This document shows, in pieces, positions 8,112 to 15,612 of a stretch of 33,531 bases of DNA. Under the pieces are notes generated by a model. That model was not told the origin of the DNA, did not search any database, and saw only the letters and a program-made list of their open reading frames with translations. Source of the DNA: Acetobacteraceae bacterium. Its GTDB lineage: Bacteria > Pseudomonadota > Alphaproteobacteria > Acetobacterales > Acetobacteraceae. The stretch spans positions 1-33,531 of the forward strand of contig JAFAXA010000021.1 in assembly GCA_019241425.1 (NCBI GenBank), in the 5' to 3' direction. Made by a program: the position numbers and the translations under genes. How positions within the stretch are numbered: the stretch's first letter is position 1; each line of letters opens with the position of its first letter.

Positions 8112-8498
8112 TCAGCCCCGGGGCGATCCGCCGCCGTTTCGCGCCGTCGCACGCGCGCGCTGGTCGCTTTGGGCAAGGAAGCGCGCGACCGACTCCGCCT
8201 GTTCATATGCGACGGTGCCCTCCGAAAAGCCGTGCGGCAGGGATGAAGCACTTTGTACCGGGCCTTCGCTGCCGACTGTCGGCAGCAGCAGGCCGTCGCC
8301 GGCGGTGACGGGAACGGATCGGGCGGCGGCGAAAGCCGGATAGGCTTCGCTGCCGCCCACGGCGGACACGCCGCCGCCGCGCACAACGTTCGGCGCCGGC
8401 TGCATTTCGACCGCGGCGAGATCGTTGCTCTCAGCGAATGCGGAACCGCCCAACGACAGGGCGAGCGCGGCGGTGGCCGCGAAAATGGCGTGTCTCAT
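8112..8498 (-). CDS. Small exported protein of unknown function
   Basis: 128 residues. I do not recognise a family. A clear signal peptide (RHAIFAATAALALSLGGSAFA, cut after residue 22) sends it to the periplasm, leaving about 106 residues that are rich in Gly, Ala, Val and Ser with a run of hydrophobic short segments (GDGLLLPTVG) and a charged, probably helical end (AYEQAESVARFLAQSDQRAR). No cysteines remain in the mature part. The ATG at 8496-8498 has GGAGG seven bases away; the longer open frame to 8543 lacks this. Located 75 bases upstream of the metallophosphoesterase gene on the same strand, with a strong hairpin between, so it may be the first gene of the sigma-factor unit. Confidence 0.75.
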   Translation of the reverse strand: MRHAIFAATAALALSLGGSAFAESNDLAAVEMQPAPNVVRGGGVSAVGGSEAYPAFAAARSVPVTAGDGLLLPTVGSEGPVQSASSLPHGFSEGTVAYEQAESVARFLAQSDQRARATARNGGGSPRG

Positions 8499-8656
8499 CG
8501 ATGCCTCCGTTTGCAAGGATCGGCGCGCAATCAAGATGACCACGCGGCGCGCAACCTGTTTTGGTCGCTGCCTTACAGACCGGGGCAGGTCAGGCTTTAT
8601 TCACACACGGGGAAAACTTTGTGCAAACGGCGTGCAGCCGCGCGCAAAGCCACGAC

Positions 8657-10285
8657 CTAAACGGCGGCGGGATCGGCGCCTGCGACCGGAATGCAGCCGC
8701 GCCGTTCCAGCTCCGCCCGCACCATCTTTTTCGTGATCTTGCCGTAGCCGGATCGCGGCAGCGCATCCCAGAAAAAGACGCGCTTCGGCCGCTTGTAGCG
8801 CGCGACCTTGTCGCCCATCCAGGCGAGCAACGCCGCCTCATCGAGCGCGGCACCGCCGCGAAGCACGCAAGCGGCGACGCCGATTTCGCCCCAGACCGGA
8901 TCCGGCACGCCCACGATCGCAACTTCCGCGATAGCGGGGTGCCCGAGCATCGCTTCCTCGATCTCGCGCGGATACACGTTGGAGCCGCCCGAGATGTACA
9001 TGTCCGATGCGCGGCCGGTGATGAACAGGAACCCCGCCTCGTCCACATGCCCGAGGTCACCGGTGCGGAACCACCCGTTGCGGAAGGCCTTCCGATTGGC
9101 GTCCGGATTGTTGTAGTAGCCCGCGAACACGGCGAGGCCGCATACGCAGACCTCGCCGGTCACGCCCGCCGGCAGTTCCGCTCCCTCATCATCCTGAATC
9201 GAGATTTGCATAGCCGTGCGTTCATAGCCGCACGTGCCGACGCGCGCATCCGCGCCATCCTCTACGCTGTGGCAAGCCGGTGGCAGCACGGTGATGTTGC
9301 CCGTCACTTCTCCCAGGCCGAAATACTGCACGAGCACCGGGCCGAGCTTGCTTAAGGCGTGCTTCTGATCCTGCCGGTACATCGGCGCGCCCGCATAGAC
9401 GACGTAGCGCAAGGAGGAATGGTCATATGCGTCCACCGACGGGTGCTCGGTCAGCATCTTCACGATGGTCGGCACGGTGAACATGTTGGTGACGCGGAAA
9501 CGCTGCACGAGCGCCCACGCCTCCTCCGGTGCGAAACGGTCGCTCGCGGGCAGCACGCTTTTCACCGCCCGCGCGACCTGCGCGAGAAAATGGATACCCG
9601 CGCCATGCGACAGCGGCGCCAGCACGAGCGACGCATCGCCCGGGGTGGTGTCCGGCATCAGGTCGCAAAGGTGATTGGTGACGACAAAACCCATCTGACC
9701 GTGGGTCAGCACGGCGGCTTTGGGGCGGCCCGTCGTGCCGGACGTGAAGAAGAACCAGCACGGGTCGTCGTGCCCGACATCGGCGGCGGCGGACGCCGTT
9801 CCCTCCTGACGGGCGACGAGCGTTTCGTAGTCCTTTTCCGCCTCGCCGCCGCCGACCGAAAGCAGATGCCGCAACGCCGGCGACGCTGCGAAGGACGCCC
9901 GCGCGTGTTCGGAAAACTCTGCGCCGCAGATCATGGCGGAAGCGCCGCTCGCCGCGGCGAGACACGCAACCTCCGACGGCGTTTGCCGGTAGTTGGTCGG
10001 CACCCAGACCGCGCCGAAGCGAAAGCAGGCGAACATGCTCTCGACAAGCTGGTTGCAGTTCCGCAACTGCACCAGCACGCGATCGCCCTTCGCCGCGCCC
10101 ATCACCGCCAGCGCCGCCGCGAGCGCGTCGACCCGGCGATCGAACTGTGCCCAACTCCAGCGCGCCTCTCCCCAAACCAGGGCGGGCGCGTCCGGATGGC
10201 GGCGCGCCGCCTGGCGAAGAAAATGCGAAAGGTTCATGACGCGCCGGCTGACGGGTGCGACCCCGCCCTTCGGCGCAGCGTTCAT
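8657..10285 (-). CDS. Acyl-CoA synthetase (AMP-binding, ANL superfamily)
   Basis: 542 residues, normal for fatty/carboxylic acid CoA ligases. ATP-binding P-loop FTSGTTGRPKAAVLTH at about 185-200; YFGLGEVTG is the substrate/ATP motif (the usual Thr before Glu is replaced by Gly, but Glu is kept); GWFRTGDLG holds the ribose-binding Asp; the C-terminal hinge GRASDMYISGGSNVYPREIE and the catalytic Lys in SGYGKITKK are both present. It should form acyl-adenylate and then acyl-CoA. The start ATG overlaps the thiolase stop as ATGA, so translation is coupled; an internal Met at residue 17 also matches the usual family start. The acid substrate is unknown, probably a fatty or cyclic acid. Confidence 0.9.
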   Translation of the reverse strand: MNAAPKGGVAPVSRRVMNLSHFLRQAARRHPDAPALVWGEARWSWAQFDRRVDALAAALAVMGAAKGDRVLVQLRNCNQLVESMFACFRFGAVWVPTNYRQTPSEVACLAAASGASAMICGAEFSEHARASFAASPALRHLLSVGGGEAEKDYETLVARQEGTASAAADVGHDDPCWFFFTSGTTGRPKAAVLTHGQMGFVVTNHLCDLMPDTTPGDASLVLAPLSHGAGIHFLAQVARAVKSVLPASDRFAPEEAWALVQRFRVTNMFTVPTIVKMLTEHPSVDAYDHSSLRYVVYAGAPMYRQDQKHALSKLGPVLVQYFGLGEVTGNITVLPPACHSVEDGADARVGTCGYERTAMQISIQDDEGAELPAGVTGEVCVCGLAVFAGYYNNPDANRKAFRNGWFRTGDLGHVDEAGFLFITGRASDMYISGGSNVYPREIEEAMLGHPAIAEVAIVGVPDPVWGEIGVAACVLRGGAALDEAALLAWMGDKVARYKRPKRVFFWDALPRSGYGKITKKMVRAELERRGCIPVAGADPAAV

Positions 10286-11451
10286 TCCGCGCGCTCCAGG
10301 ATCGACACGTAATTGGCGACGGCGGCACCGCCCATGTTGAACACGGCGCCGATATCGGCGCGCGGCAATTGCATGTCTCCGGCCTGCCCGGTCAGTTGCA
10401 TCGCGGCCATGGCGTGCATGGAGACGCCGGTGGCGCCGACCGGGTGGCCCTTCGACTTCAGCCCGCCCGAGCGGTTCACCGGCAGCTTGCCGCCGGGCGC
10501 CGTCTGGCCTTCCAGCGCCACCCGCGCGCCTTGACCATGCGGCGCCAGACCCATCGCCTCGTATTCCAGCAATTCGGCGATCGTGAAGCAGTCATGGATC
10601 TCGGCGAATGAAAGATCGCCGAGCGCCAGCCCGGCCTGTTCCAGCGCCCGCTGCCACGCGGTCGCCGCGCCCTCGAACCAGGTCGGGTCGCGGCGCGACA
10701 GCGGCAGGTAGGTGTTGACGTGAACCGCCGCCCGGAAGCGCACGGATTTGCCCATCCCGCGCGCCGTTTCCTCGTCGGCGAGAACGAGCGCCGCCGCGCC
10801 GTCGCTGACCAGCGAGCAATCGGTGCGCTTCAGCGGCCCGGCGACATACGGGTTCTTTTCGGACGGGTTGCGGCAGAAATCGAAGCCGAGATCGCGGCGC
10901 ATTTGCGCAAACGGATTGTCGACGCCGTTCTTGTGGTTCTTGGCGGCGATTGCCGCGAGCGCGTCCGACTGGTCGCCGAAACGCTGGAAATAAGTATCGG
11001 CGATGCGACCGAACACGCCGGCGAAGCCGCCCGGGATGTCGCCTTCTTCCCGCCGGTATGACGCGCCGAGCAGGTTGTCGCCCACTTGCGCGCTTGGCAC
11101 CCCGGTCATCTTTTCGACGCCGATCACCAGCGCAAACCGGCCGCGCCCGGCGGCCAGAAAGTCGCGCGCGGCATAGATAGCGGCCGAGCCGGATGCGCAG
11201 GCATTCTCGTACCGCGCGGCCGGCTTAAACCGCAAATCCGGCACTTCATGCATCGGCAGCGAACCCGGAAAGTTCTGCCGCGAGAAACCGCTGTTGAAAT
11301 TGCCGACGAACACGCCGTCGATTTGGGACGCGACGATGCCCGCGTCCTCGATCGCGGTTCCGGCGACGCGGCCGATCAGGCTTTCGAGGTCGGGATCGTC
11401 CAGCTTGCCGAACGGGCTGTGCGACCAGCCGACGATGCAAACTTCCGTCAT
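10282..11451 (-). CDS. Thiolase family protein (SCP2-thiolase/acetyl-CoA acetyltransferase-like)
   Basis: 389 residues. The nucleophilic Cys85 lies in NACASGSAA, the HDCFTIAE segment supplies an active-site His, and GGLKSKGHPVGATG carries the second His; this set and the NRSGG motif fit the SCP-x/sterol carrier-type thiolase group rather than canonical AtoB. These enzymes cleave 3-ketoacyl-CoA to acyl-CoA plus a shortened acyl-CoA. The ATG at 11449-11451 is preceded by GGAG nine bases away; the TTG at 11466 overlaps that site and was rejected. Followed directly by the acyl-CoA synthetase, with stop and start overlapping; together they suggest activation and beta-oxidative chain shortening of an unidentified acid. 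Confidence 0.9.
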   Translation of the reverse strand: MTEVCIVGWSHSPFGKLDDPDLESLIGRVAGTAIEDAGIVASQIDGVFVGNFNSGFSRQNFPGSLPMHEVPDLRFKPAARYENACASGSAAIYAARDFLAAGRGRFALVIGVEKMTGVPSAQVGDNLLGASYRREEGDIPGGFAGVFGRIADTYFQRFGDQSDALAAIAAKNHKNGVDNPFAQMRRDLGFDFCRNPSEKNPYVAGPLKRTDCSLVSDGAAALVLADEETARGMGKSVRFRAAVHVNTYLPLSRRDPTWFEGAATAWQRALEQAGLALGDLSFAEIHDCFTIAELLEYEAMGLAPHGQGARVALEGQTAPGGKLPVNRSGGLKSKGHPVGATGVSMHAMAAMQLTGQAGDMQLPRADIGAVFNMGGAAVANYVSILERAE

Positions 11452-11614
11452 GTGAACACGCTCCAAAGCTTACGATTGACCTGAGGGTGTCGGCTTGATC
11501 ATGCTCGCGAAACCGAGCCCGATCGCTGTGGCCGGTCGCCGCCCGCCGCCAGGATCGTGCCCGAAACTGGTGTGGGAGGCAAAGCCGCGAGCCATTCCAT
11601 CGAAGGAGACCGGC

Positions 11615-12025
11615 ATGCGCCTCGACCCCTATCTGAGTTTCGACGGCAACTGCGCGGAGGCATTCGCCTTTTACGCACAATGCTTCAACGCCCGGGTCTC
11701 GTTCGCGATGACATACGGCCAATCGCCGATGGCCGGGCAGACCGCGCCGGAATACCGCGACAAGATCATGCACACGCGGATCGACGTCGGCGGTGTGCAG
11801 CTGATGGGGTCCGACGCCCCGCCCGGTTACTACAAGCGACCGGCCGGATCGATGATCAGCGTCGGCACCGACGATCCGGCCGAAGCAGACCGCATCTTCG
11901 GCATGCTGGCGGAGGGCGGGCAGGTGACGATGCCGATCGCGGAAACCTTCTGGGCCCGCCGGTTCGGCATGGTCACGGACCGGTTCGGCACGCCATGGAT
12001 GGTGAACTGCGAAAAGCCCGCATGA
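11615..12025 (+). CDS. VOC superfamily protein (PhnB/glyoxalase-like)
   Basis: 136 residues. It matches PhnB-type members of the vicinal-oxygen-chelate superfamily: N-terminal LDPYLSFDGNCAEAFAFYAQCFNA, then MHTRIDVGGVQLMGSD, VGTDDPAEADRIFGMLAEGGQV, and the end WARRFGMVTDRFGTPWMVNC. This paired beta-alpha-beta-beta-beta fold dimerises; many PhnB-like proteins have no demonstrated enzyme activity. GAAGGAG sets the ATG at 11615, seven bases on; the in-frame ATG at 11495 lacks such a site and the added sequence does not fit the family. Stands alone between the divergent thiolase and the convergent methyltransferase-like gene. No signal peptide. Confidence 0.88.
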   Translation: MRLDPYLSFDGNCAEAFAFYAQCFNARVSFAMTYGQSPMAGQTAPEYRDKIMHTRIDVGGVQLMGSDAPPGYYKRPAGSMISVGTDDPAEADRIFGMLAEGGQVTMPIAETFWARRFGMVTDRFGTPWMVNCEKPA

Positions 12026-12052
12026 GCGAGCGGCGCCCGGCGGAAACCCGAA

Positions 12053-12730
12053 TTACCACACGCCCGGGAGCAGCCGGTATCTGACCCGCTGCGCATACGC
12101 GTCATAGCCCGCGAGTTCGCGGCGCAGCACCCGTTCCTCGCCGACCGCCCGAGCCGCGGTGCCGGCGATCAGCAAGGGGGCGACGGCGAGGCCCCACCAC
12201 GACCCGAGCAGCAGCGGCGCGCCGATGAAGAGCAACGCGGCGCCGGCGTACATCGGGTGGCGCACGACCCGGTAGGGTCCGTCCGTGATGACGCGCTGCC
12301 CGCGATCGGCCTGAACCCGGACCTGCGGTGCGGCGAAGCTGTTGAAGCGGAACGTGACCCAGGCAACACTCAGGCAAGCGGCGATCAGAAGGACGCCGGC
12401 CGGCTGCAACCAGGCGGGCATAGACGACCAGGCAAAACGGCGCGCATCAAGGGCCATCAGCGCCATCCACGCCACGAAGCTTAGGCCGGCCAGAGCCATG
12501 AACACGCGATCCCAGGTCTTCTGGTCGCGGTGAAAAGGAGGGGAGAGACGTGCCGCCAGCAGCGCCGGATCGTGGCGGTGGAGCCAGAATCCCAGCGGGT
12601 AGCAAAACGCCGCAAGTTCGCCGATCAGCAGCCAGCCATTCAGCCATCGCGGATCGCCCGCCGTCCCGAGCAACAGCCCGGCCATTGCGGCGAGCCAGAG
12701 TGTCGTCACGGTGAGCCATCGCGCCATCAT
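12053..12730 (-). CDS. Isoprenylcysteine carboxyl methyltransferase-like membrane protein
   Basis: 225 residues with about five hydrophobic helices. The C-terminal half carries the ICMT/PEMT methyltransferase core: DGPYRVVRHPMYAG, a hydrophobic helix, and EERVLRRELAGYDAYAQRVRYRLLPGVW, with the conserved RHP and E-E pair of this fold. Bacterial members methylate unknown small or lipid substrates using S-adenosylmethionine; real protein prenylcysteine methylation is not expected. Two adjacent ATGs (12730 and 12727) are both possible; no strong ribosome-binding site. The start is 33 bases from the divergent TonB start, so the two genes share a very small promoter region. Its stop lies 27 bases from the convergent VOC gene. 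Confidence 0.85.
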   Translation of the reverse strand: MMARWLTVTTLWLAAMAGLLLGTAGDPRWLNGWLLIGELAAFCYPLGFWLHRHDPALLAARLSPPFHRDQKTWDRVFMALAGLSFVAWMALMALDARRFAWSSMPAWLQPAGVLLIAACLSVAWVTFRFNSFAAPQVRVQADRGQRVITDGPYRVVRHPMYAGAALLFIGAPLLLGSWWGLAVAPLLIAGTAARAVGEERVLRRELAGYDAYAQRVRYRLLPGVW

Positions 12731-12763
12731 GCTGCGCCCCGCCCCAGGACGAGCCGGTATCCG

Positions 12764-13798
12764 GTGAAGATCGAACCGGTGCTCCGGATCGGTGAGCTGT
12801 CGCCGCAAGCGACCCCGCTATGCGGCGGCCATTTCCGTAGCTTGGTCGCCACCGGCCGGACACGGACAGCCGGCCTGCGGCGCCGGCCGGGCGCGTGGCT
12901 CGCCGCCGCCGCGATCGCGACGGCCTTGCACATCGCGGTCCTGGCGGCGCTGCTGGCCGCCAACCGGTCCGGCGCTACTCCGGAACCCGACGCCGAGACT
13001 TCCGTCGCCATGGTGTTCGCCCCGTCGGCTCCCTCCGCCATGCCGACCGTCGCGCCCGACGCCGCTACGGAGGCACCGGAGACTGCCCCGCCGGTGCCGC
13101 CGCCGCCAGCCGTCGCCGCCGAACCGCCGCCCGCCGCCCCGGCCCCGGAACCTCCGCCGCCTGCCGTCGCCGAGCAGCCAGCGCCGCCGAACGCTGCCGC
13201 CCAAGCCGAGCCGCCAGTGCCGGCCCTGCCGCCACCCGTCGCCGCCGAACCCCCGCCGCCTGCCGTCGACGAGCCAACAGCGCCAGCGGAGGCTGCCACC
13301 CGGCCCGAACCGCCGGTGACGGTCGTGCCGCCCCCCGAGCCGGCCGTCAAACCGGCGCCGAGGCGTCCCTCTCCGCCCGCAGCCCAGCCATCCCGGGCAG
13401 CGAAGCGTGCGGCTCCGAACCCGGACGCGCAAAGCCCGCCAATGACTGCCGGGCCCGCCGCACAAGCGCTCCCGCCTTCTCCCGCCAAGCCCGCGCCTGA
13501 CGCAGTTGCGGCGGCGGCCAACTGGCGCTCGGCGTTGGCGGCGTGGCTGCAATCCCATCGGGTCTACCCGGAAGCCGCCCGGCGCCGCGGCGAGCAGGGT
13601 CGGGTCGTTGTCCGCTTCACCGTTGCGCGGGATGGCCAGGTGCGCGACGTGCAACTCGCGGACAGCTCGGGCTCGGCGCGGCTCGATCAGGCGGCGACCG
13701 ACATGCTGCGGCAGGCGCGCCTGCCGCCCTTCCCCGCCGCGATGGCCGAAGCCGAAGTAACGGCGAGCCTGCCGATCCGATACGAATTGGAACCGTAG
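12764..13798 (+). CDS. tonB: TonB family energy transducer
   Basis: About 344 residues. A single membrane helix (about residues 45-68, WLAAAAIATALHIAVLAALLAA, with the His typical of TonB anchors) precedes a roughly 190-residue Pro/Ala-rich periplasmic spacer and the C-terminal TonB domain (WRSALAAWLQSHRVYPEAARRRGEQG, VVRFTVARDGQVRDV, LDQAATDMLRQARLPPFP). It would couple proton motive force to outer-membrane receptors; no ExbB/ExbD or receptor gene is in the window. The start is uncertain: there is no ATG before the helix, and the GTG at 12764 gives a short cytoplasmic arm; the open frame continues to 12530 antisense to the methyltransferase gene. The spacer contains a 99-base tandem duplication. 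Confidence 0.85.
   Translation: MKIEPVLRIGELSPQATPLCGGHFRSLVATGRTRTAGLRRRPGAWLAAAAIATALHIAVLAALLAANRSGATPEPDAETSVAMVFAPSAPSAMPTVAPDAATEAPETAPPVPPPPAVAAEPPPAAPAPEPPPPAVAEQPAPPNAAAQAEPPVPALPPPVAAEPPPPAVDEPTAPAEAATRPEPPVTVVPPPEPAVKPAPRRPSPPAAQPSRAAKRAAPNPDAQSPPMTAGPAAQALPPSPAKPAPDAVAAAANWRSALAAWLQSHRVYPEAARRRGEQGRVVVRFTVARDGQVRDVQLADSSGSARLDQAATDMLRQARLPPFPAAMAEAEVTASLPIRYELEP
13148..13345 (+). repeat. Imperfect 99-bp (33-residue) tandem duplication in the TonB spacer
   Basis: The block starting GAACCTCCGCCGCCTGCCG at 13148 recurs at 13247 (GAACCCCCGCCGCCTGCCG), an offset of exactly 99 bases, keeping frame. Both copies encode an E-P-P-P-P-A-V-x-E start and an E-P-P-V end. It lengthens the proline-rich periplasmic spacer. 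Confidence 0.65.
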
Positions 13799-13813
13799 CC
13801 CTGCTTGGGGCTA
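13796..13813. terminator. Small hairpin containing both stop codons of convergent tonB and SHOCT genes
   Basis: TAGCCC (13796-13801) pairs with GGGCTA (13808-13813) around a six-base loop. The TAG of tonB is the first three bases and the TAG of the opposite gene the last three. The stem is short and has no T-run, so it is at best a weak bidirectional terminator. Confidence 0.4.
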
Positions 13814-14596
13814 CAGCCGGGCCAGCAATTCCCGCTTCTTGGCCGCGAATTCCTCCTCGCTGATAACGCCTTTGTCCCGCAGGCCGGCCAGCCGCTCCAG
13901 CGTCGCAATCACGTCGGCAGAGCCGGGCGGCGCTTCAGGCACGGAACCGGCCGGCTGCTGCGGCAACGTGGCAGCTTCGGTGCCCTCCTCGACCCGCCGC
14001 AGATCGGACAAGCGCACGGCCCCGCGATCGCTCGTGAACGTCAGCGACTGATCGCCGCCCTGCTGCTGGCCGAAGCCGAAGATTGCATGGTCACCGGTAT
14101 CGTAGGCGCTGAGGCGCCCGCCCGCCTGCACCAGCAATCGGCGCCGCTCGGGAAAGAACGCGTAGCGCATGTCGTTCTGCGCGCCGGCGGAGGACGGCGT
14201 GCCGAGATCGGCCGGCCACCACTGGCCGCTCCCCCTCGACGTCCACGAACTATCCGAAAAGCCCGCCCCCGCCACGCCCGATCCCTGAAATTGCGATTGG
14301 GAGGCCGCCTGAGCGGAGGCCGCTACCATGCGGCCATTCCCCAGCAGGCCCGCAAGATCGGTGCAGAGCGCGTCCACCCGAGCCTTCAACGCGGTGTTGA
14401 ACATGTCGCCCACCATGACCATGCCGCCTTGCGTCCACTGGCCCATGCCGCCCAGCTCCGGATGGCTGAACTGGGCCATGCGCCCGCCGCTCACCGCGAG
14501 CGCCGCCAACACCGTTTCGGCGGCGTTTTCGCTGACGCCGTGCCGCCGCGCCGCCTCCGCCAGCAACCGGCGGCCCTCTTCGGTCAGATTCTGCAT
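13811..14596 (-). CDS. SHOCT domain-containing protein
   Basis: 261 residues. The N-terminal part (LTEEGRRLLAEAARRHGVS, then GGRMAQFSHPELGGMGQW and GGMVMVGDMFNTALKARVDALCTDLAGLL) matches a widespread alphaproteobacterial hypothetical family. A Gly/Ser/Gln-rich middle follows (RYAFFPERRRLLVQAGGRLSAYDTGDHAIFGFGQQQ), and the last 30 residues are a SHOCT motif (LERLAGLRDKGVISEEEFAAKKRELLARL), a short domain thought to mediate oligomerisation or protein contacts. No signal peptide. The function of the family is unknown. ATG at 14594-14596; the longer open frame reaching 15376 runs antisense through the next genes and was rejected. Confidence 0.85.
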   Translation of the reverse strand: MQNLTEEGRRLLAEAARRHGVSENAAETVLAALAVSGGRMAQFSHPELGGMGQWTQGGMVMVGDMFNTALKARVDALCTDLAGLLGNGRMVAASAQAASQSQFQGSGVAGAGFSDSSWTSRGSGQWWPADLGTPSSAGAQNDMRYAFFPERRRLLVQAGGRLSAYDTGDHAIFGFGQQQGGDQSLTFTSDRGAVRLSDLRRVEEGTEAATLPQQPAGSVPEAPPGSADVIATLERLAGLRDKGVISEEEFAAKKRELLARL

Positions 14597-14830
14597 GGGT
14601 GAATATGTGTCCTCTCTCTTCGCATGCAGCGCGTGCGGCCAACCGCGATCGCCGCCAACCACCGTATTCGTAGGGCGAGCGCCGCACGGAGGCGAGCCAG
14701 CCAATCGCGCGCGTGTGCACCACATTGCATCGGGCACGCGCGAACCGGACGGCGGCGCGTGACGTTGCAACCTCGCACGCGAGCAGCCGCGCAGCACGCT
14801 GCCATCCACAAGCGCATGGAGAACAGAGCG

Positions 14831-15097
14831 ATGCCTCGAACCCTCACTCTCGCCGCCAGTCTGGCGCTCGCGACCGCGCTCGGCGTCGCCGGCGCAACGG
14901 CCCAGACCGCGACGGGCACGACCTCCCCGAGCGGGCAGTCCGCCTATCCGCCGACAACCGGCTCCAACCAGGGTGTCGATCCGCCCGGCTCGATGCCCGG
15001 CCCGACCGCCCACAGCGCGACGCCCGGCAGCGCCCAGCCCGATCGCGTGCCGACCGGCAATCCGTCCGCCGATACCAAGGCGACAACCGTCCGCTAG
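14831..15097 (+). CDS. Small exported Pro/Ser/Thr-rich protein
   Basis: 88 residues, no family recognised. A standard signal peptide (RTLTLAASLALATALGVAG, cut after ATAQ at about residue 25) leaves a mature chain of about 63 residues, very rich in Thr, Ser, Pro and Gly with no Cys and almost no hydrophobic residues, so probably disordered in the periplasm. GGAG at 14818-14821 sets the ATG at 14831; an ATG at 14816 would overlap that site. It is divergent from the SHOCT gene, with 234 bases between the starts, and is followed 48 bases after its stop by a strong hairpin. Confidence 0.7.
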   Translation: MPRTLTLAASLALATALGVAGATAQTATGTTSPSGQSAYPPTTGSNQGVDPPGSMPGPTAHSATPGSAQPDRVPTGNPSADTKATTVR

Positions 15098-15145
15098 CGC
15101 GACCTCTCCGGCGCCCCCGACGCGCCGGGTTCGATCACCGCATAG

Positions 15146-15169
15146 CGCCCGATCCCGGCGGATCGGGCG
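15146..15169 (+). terminator. Perfect 10-bp stem with CGGC tetraloop after the small exported protein gene
   Basis: CGCCCGATCC (15146-15155) and GGATCGGGCG (15160-15169) pair without mismatch across a four-base loop. It lies 48 bases past the preceding stop and just before the promoter of the next gene, as expected of a terminator, though the following bases are not T-rich. Confidence 0.5.
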
Positions 15170-15176
15170 TCGCGCA

Positions 15177-15205
15177 CTGACCGCGGCCGCGCGCCGTGCT
15201 ACAAT
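15177..15205 (+). promoter_or_regulatory. Sigma-70-like promoter for the lipoprotein gene, likely giving a leaderless mRNA
   Basis: CTGACC (15177-15182, 4/6 of the -35 consensus), a 17-base spacer, and TACAAT (15200-15205, 5/6 of the -10 consensus). Only six bases separate the -10 from the ATG at 15212, so transcription would start at or within a base or two of the A of the start codon. No ribosome-binding site is present, in agreement. Confidence 0.6.
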
Positions 15206-15211
15206 GCCGCC

Positions 15212-15595
15212 ATGAAGATCACGCCCGCCCTTCTCGGCCTGGCGCTTCTCGCCGCATGCGCAGCCGACGCGATGCAGGGCTTTGTCGGCCAGGATATCCG
15301 CGCCGTCGAGCTGCAATACGGGCCGCCGGTCAATGAGATCGATCTCGGCGGCGGCACGCGCGCGTTTCAATGGCAAAAGACGTCGATCGACACCACGCCC
15401 GCAAGCGCGGTGACGACCACCGACAAGGACAAAAAAGGGCGCAAGACCACGCAGACGACGTTTGTAGGCGGCACCCAGAGTGTCAGCGTCTGTCTCTACA
15501 CGTTCCTGACCGGCTGGGATCCGCAGCGGAATGGCTGGATCGTGACGGGGTTCCGGCAGCCTTCGATCGACTGCGCGCTTGGCGGTCTGAGCTGA
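15212..15595 (+). CDS. Small predicted lipoprotein
   Basis: 127 residues. The N-terminus is a lipoprotein signal with lipobox LAAC (Cys16), so the protein should be membrane-anchored in the periplasm. The mature part begins FVGQDIRAVELQYGPPVNEIDLGGGTRAFQWQKTS; this pattern, with a helix ending in YGPP and a strand with a Gly-rich turn and F-x-W, resembles BamE/SmpA-like small lipoproteins, but I cannot assign it to a named family. A Lys/Thr-rich stretch follows and then CLYTFLTGWDPQRNGWIVTGFRQPSIDC, whose two cysteines could form a disulfide. It appears leaderless (see the promoter entry). The stop lies in a hairpin shared with the convergent MFS gene. Confidence 0.75.
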   Translation: MKITPALLGLALLAACAADAMQGFVGQDIRAVELQYGPPVNEIDLGGGTRAFQWQKTSIDTTPASAVTTTDKDKKGRKTTQTTFVGGTQSVSVCLYTFLTGWDPQRNGWIVTGFRQPSIDCALGGLS

Positions 15596-15612
15596 GGGTG
15601 GCGCCCCTCAGC
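15591..15612. terminator. Perfect 8-bp hairpin spanning the stops of the lipoprotein and MFS genes
   Basis: GCTGAGGG (15591-15598) pairs with CCCTCAGC (15605-15612) around a six-base loop. The lipoprotein TGA (15593-15595) and the MFS stop (TCA on the plus strand at 15608-15610) lie symmetrically in the two arms. A likely bidirectional terminator, though without T-runs. Confidence 0.5.

Noticed and set aside
14706-14742. CGCGCGTG/CACGCGCG inverted repeat in the SHOCT divergent region
   Set aside because: Alternating CG sequence with a 19-base gap is likely by chance at this GC content.
14597-15376. Minus-strand extension of the SHOCT gene
   Set aside because: Runs antisense through two genes with plausible signal peptides; low-complexity Arg/Gly composition typical of a shadow frame in GC-rich DNA.
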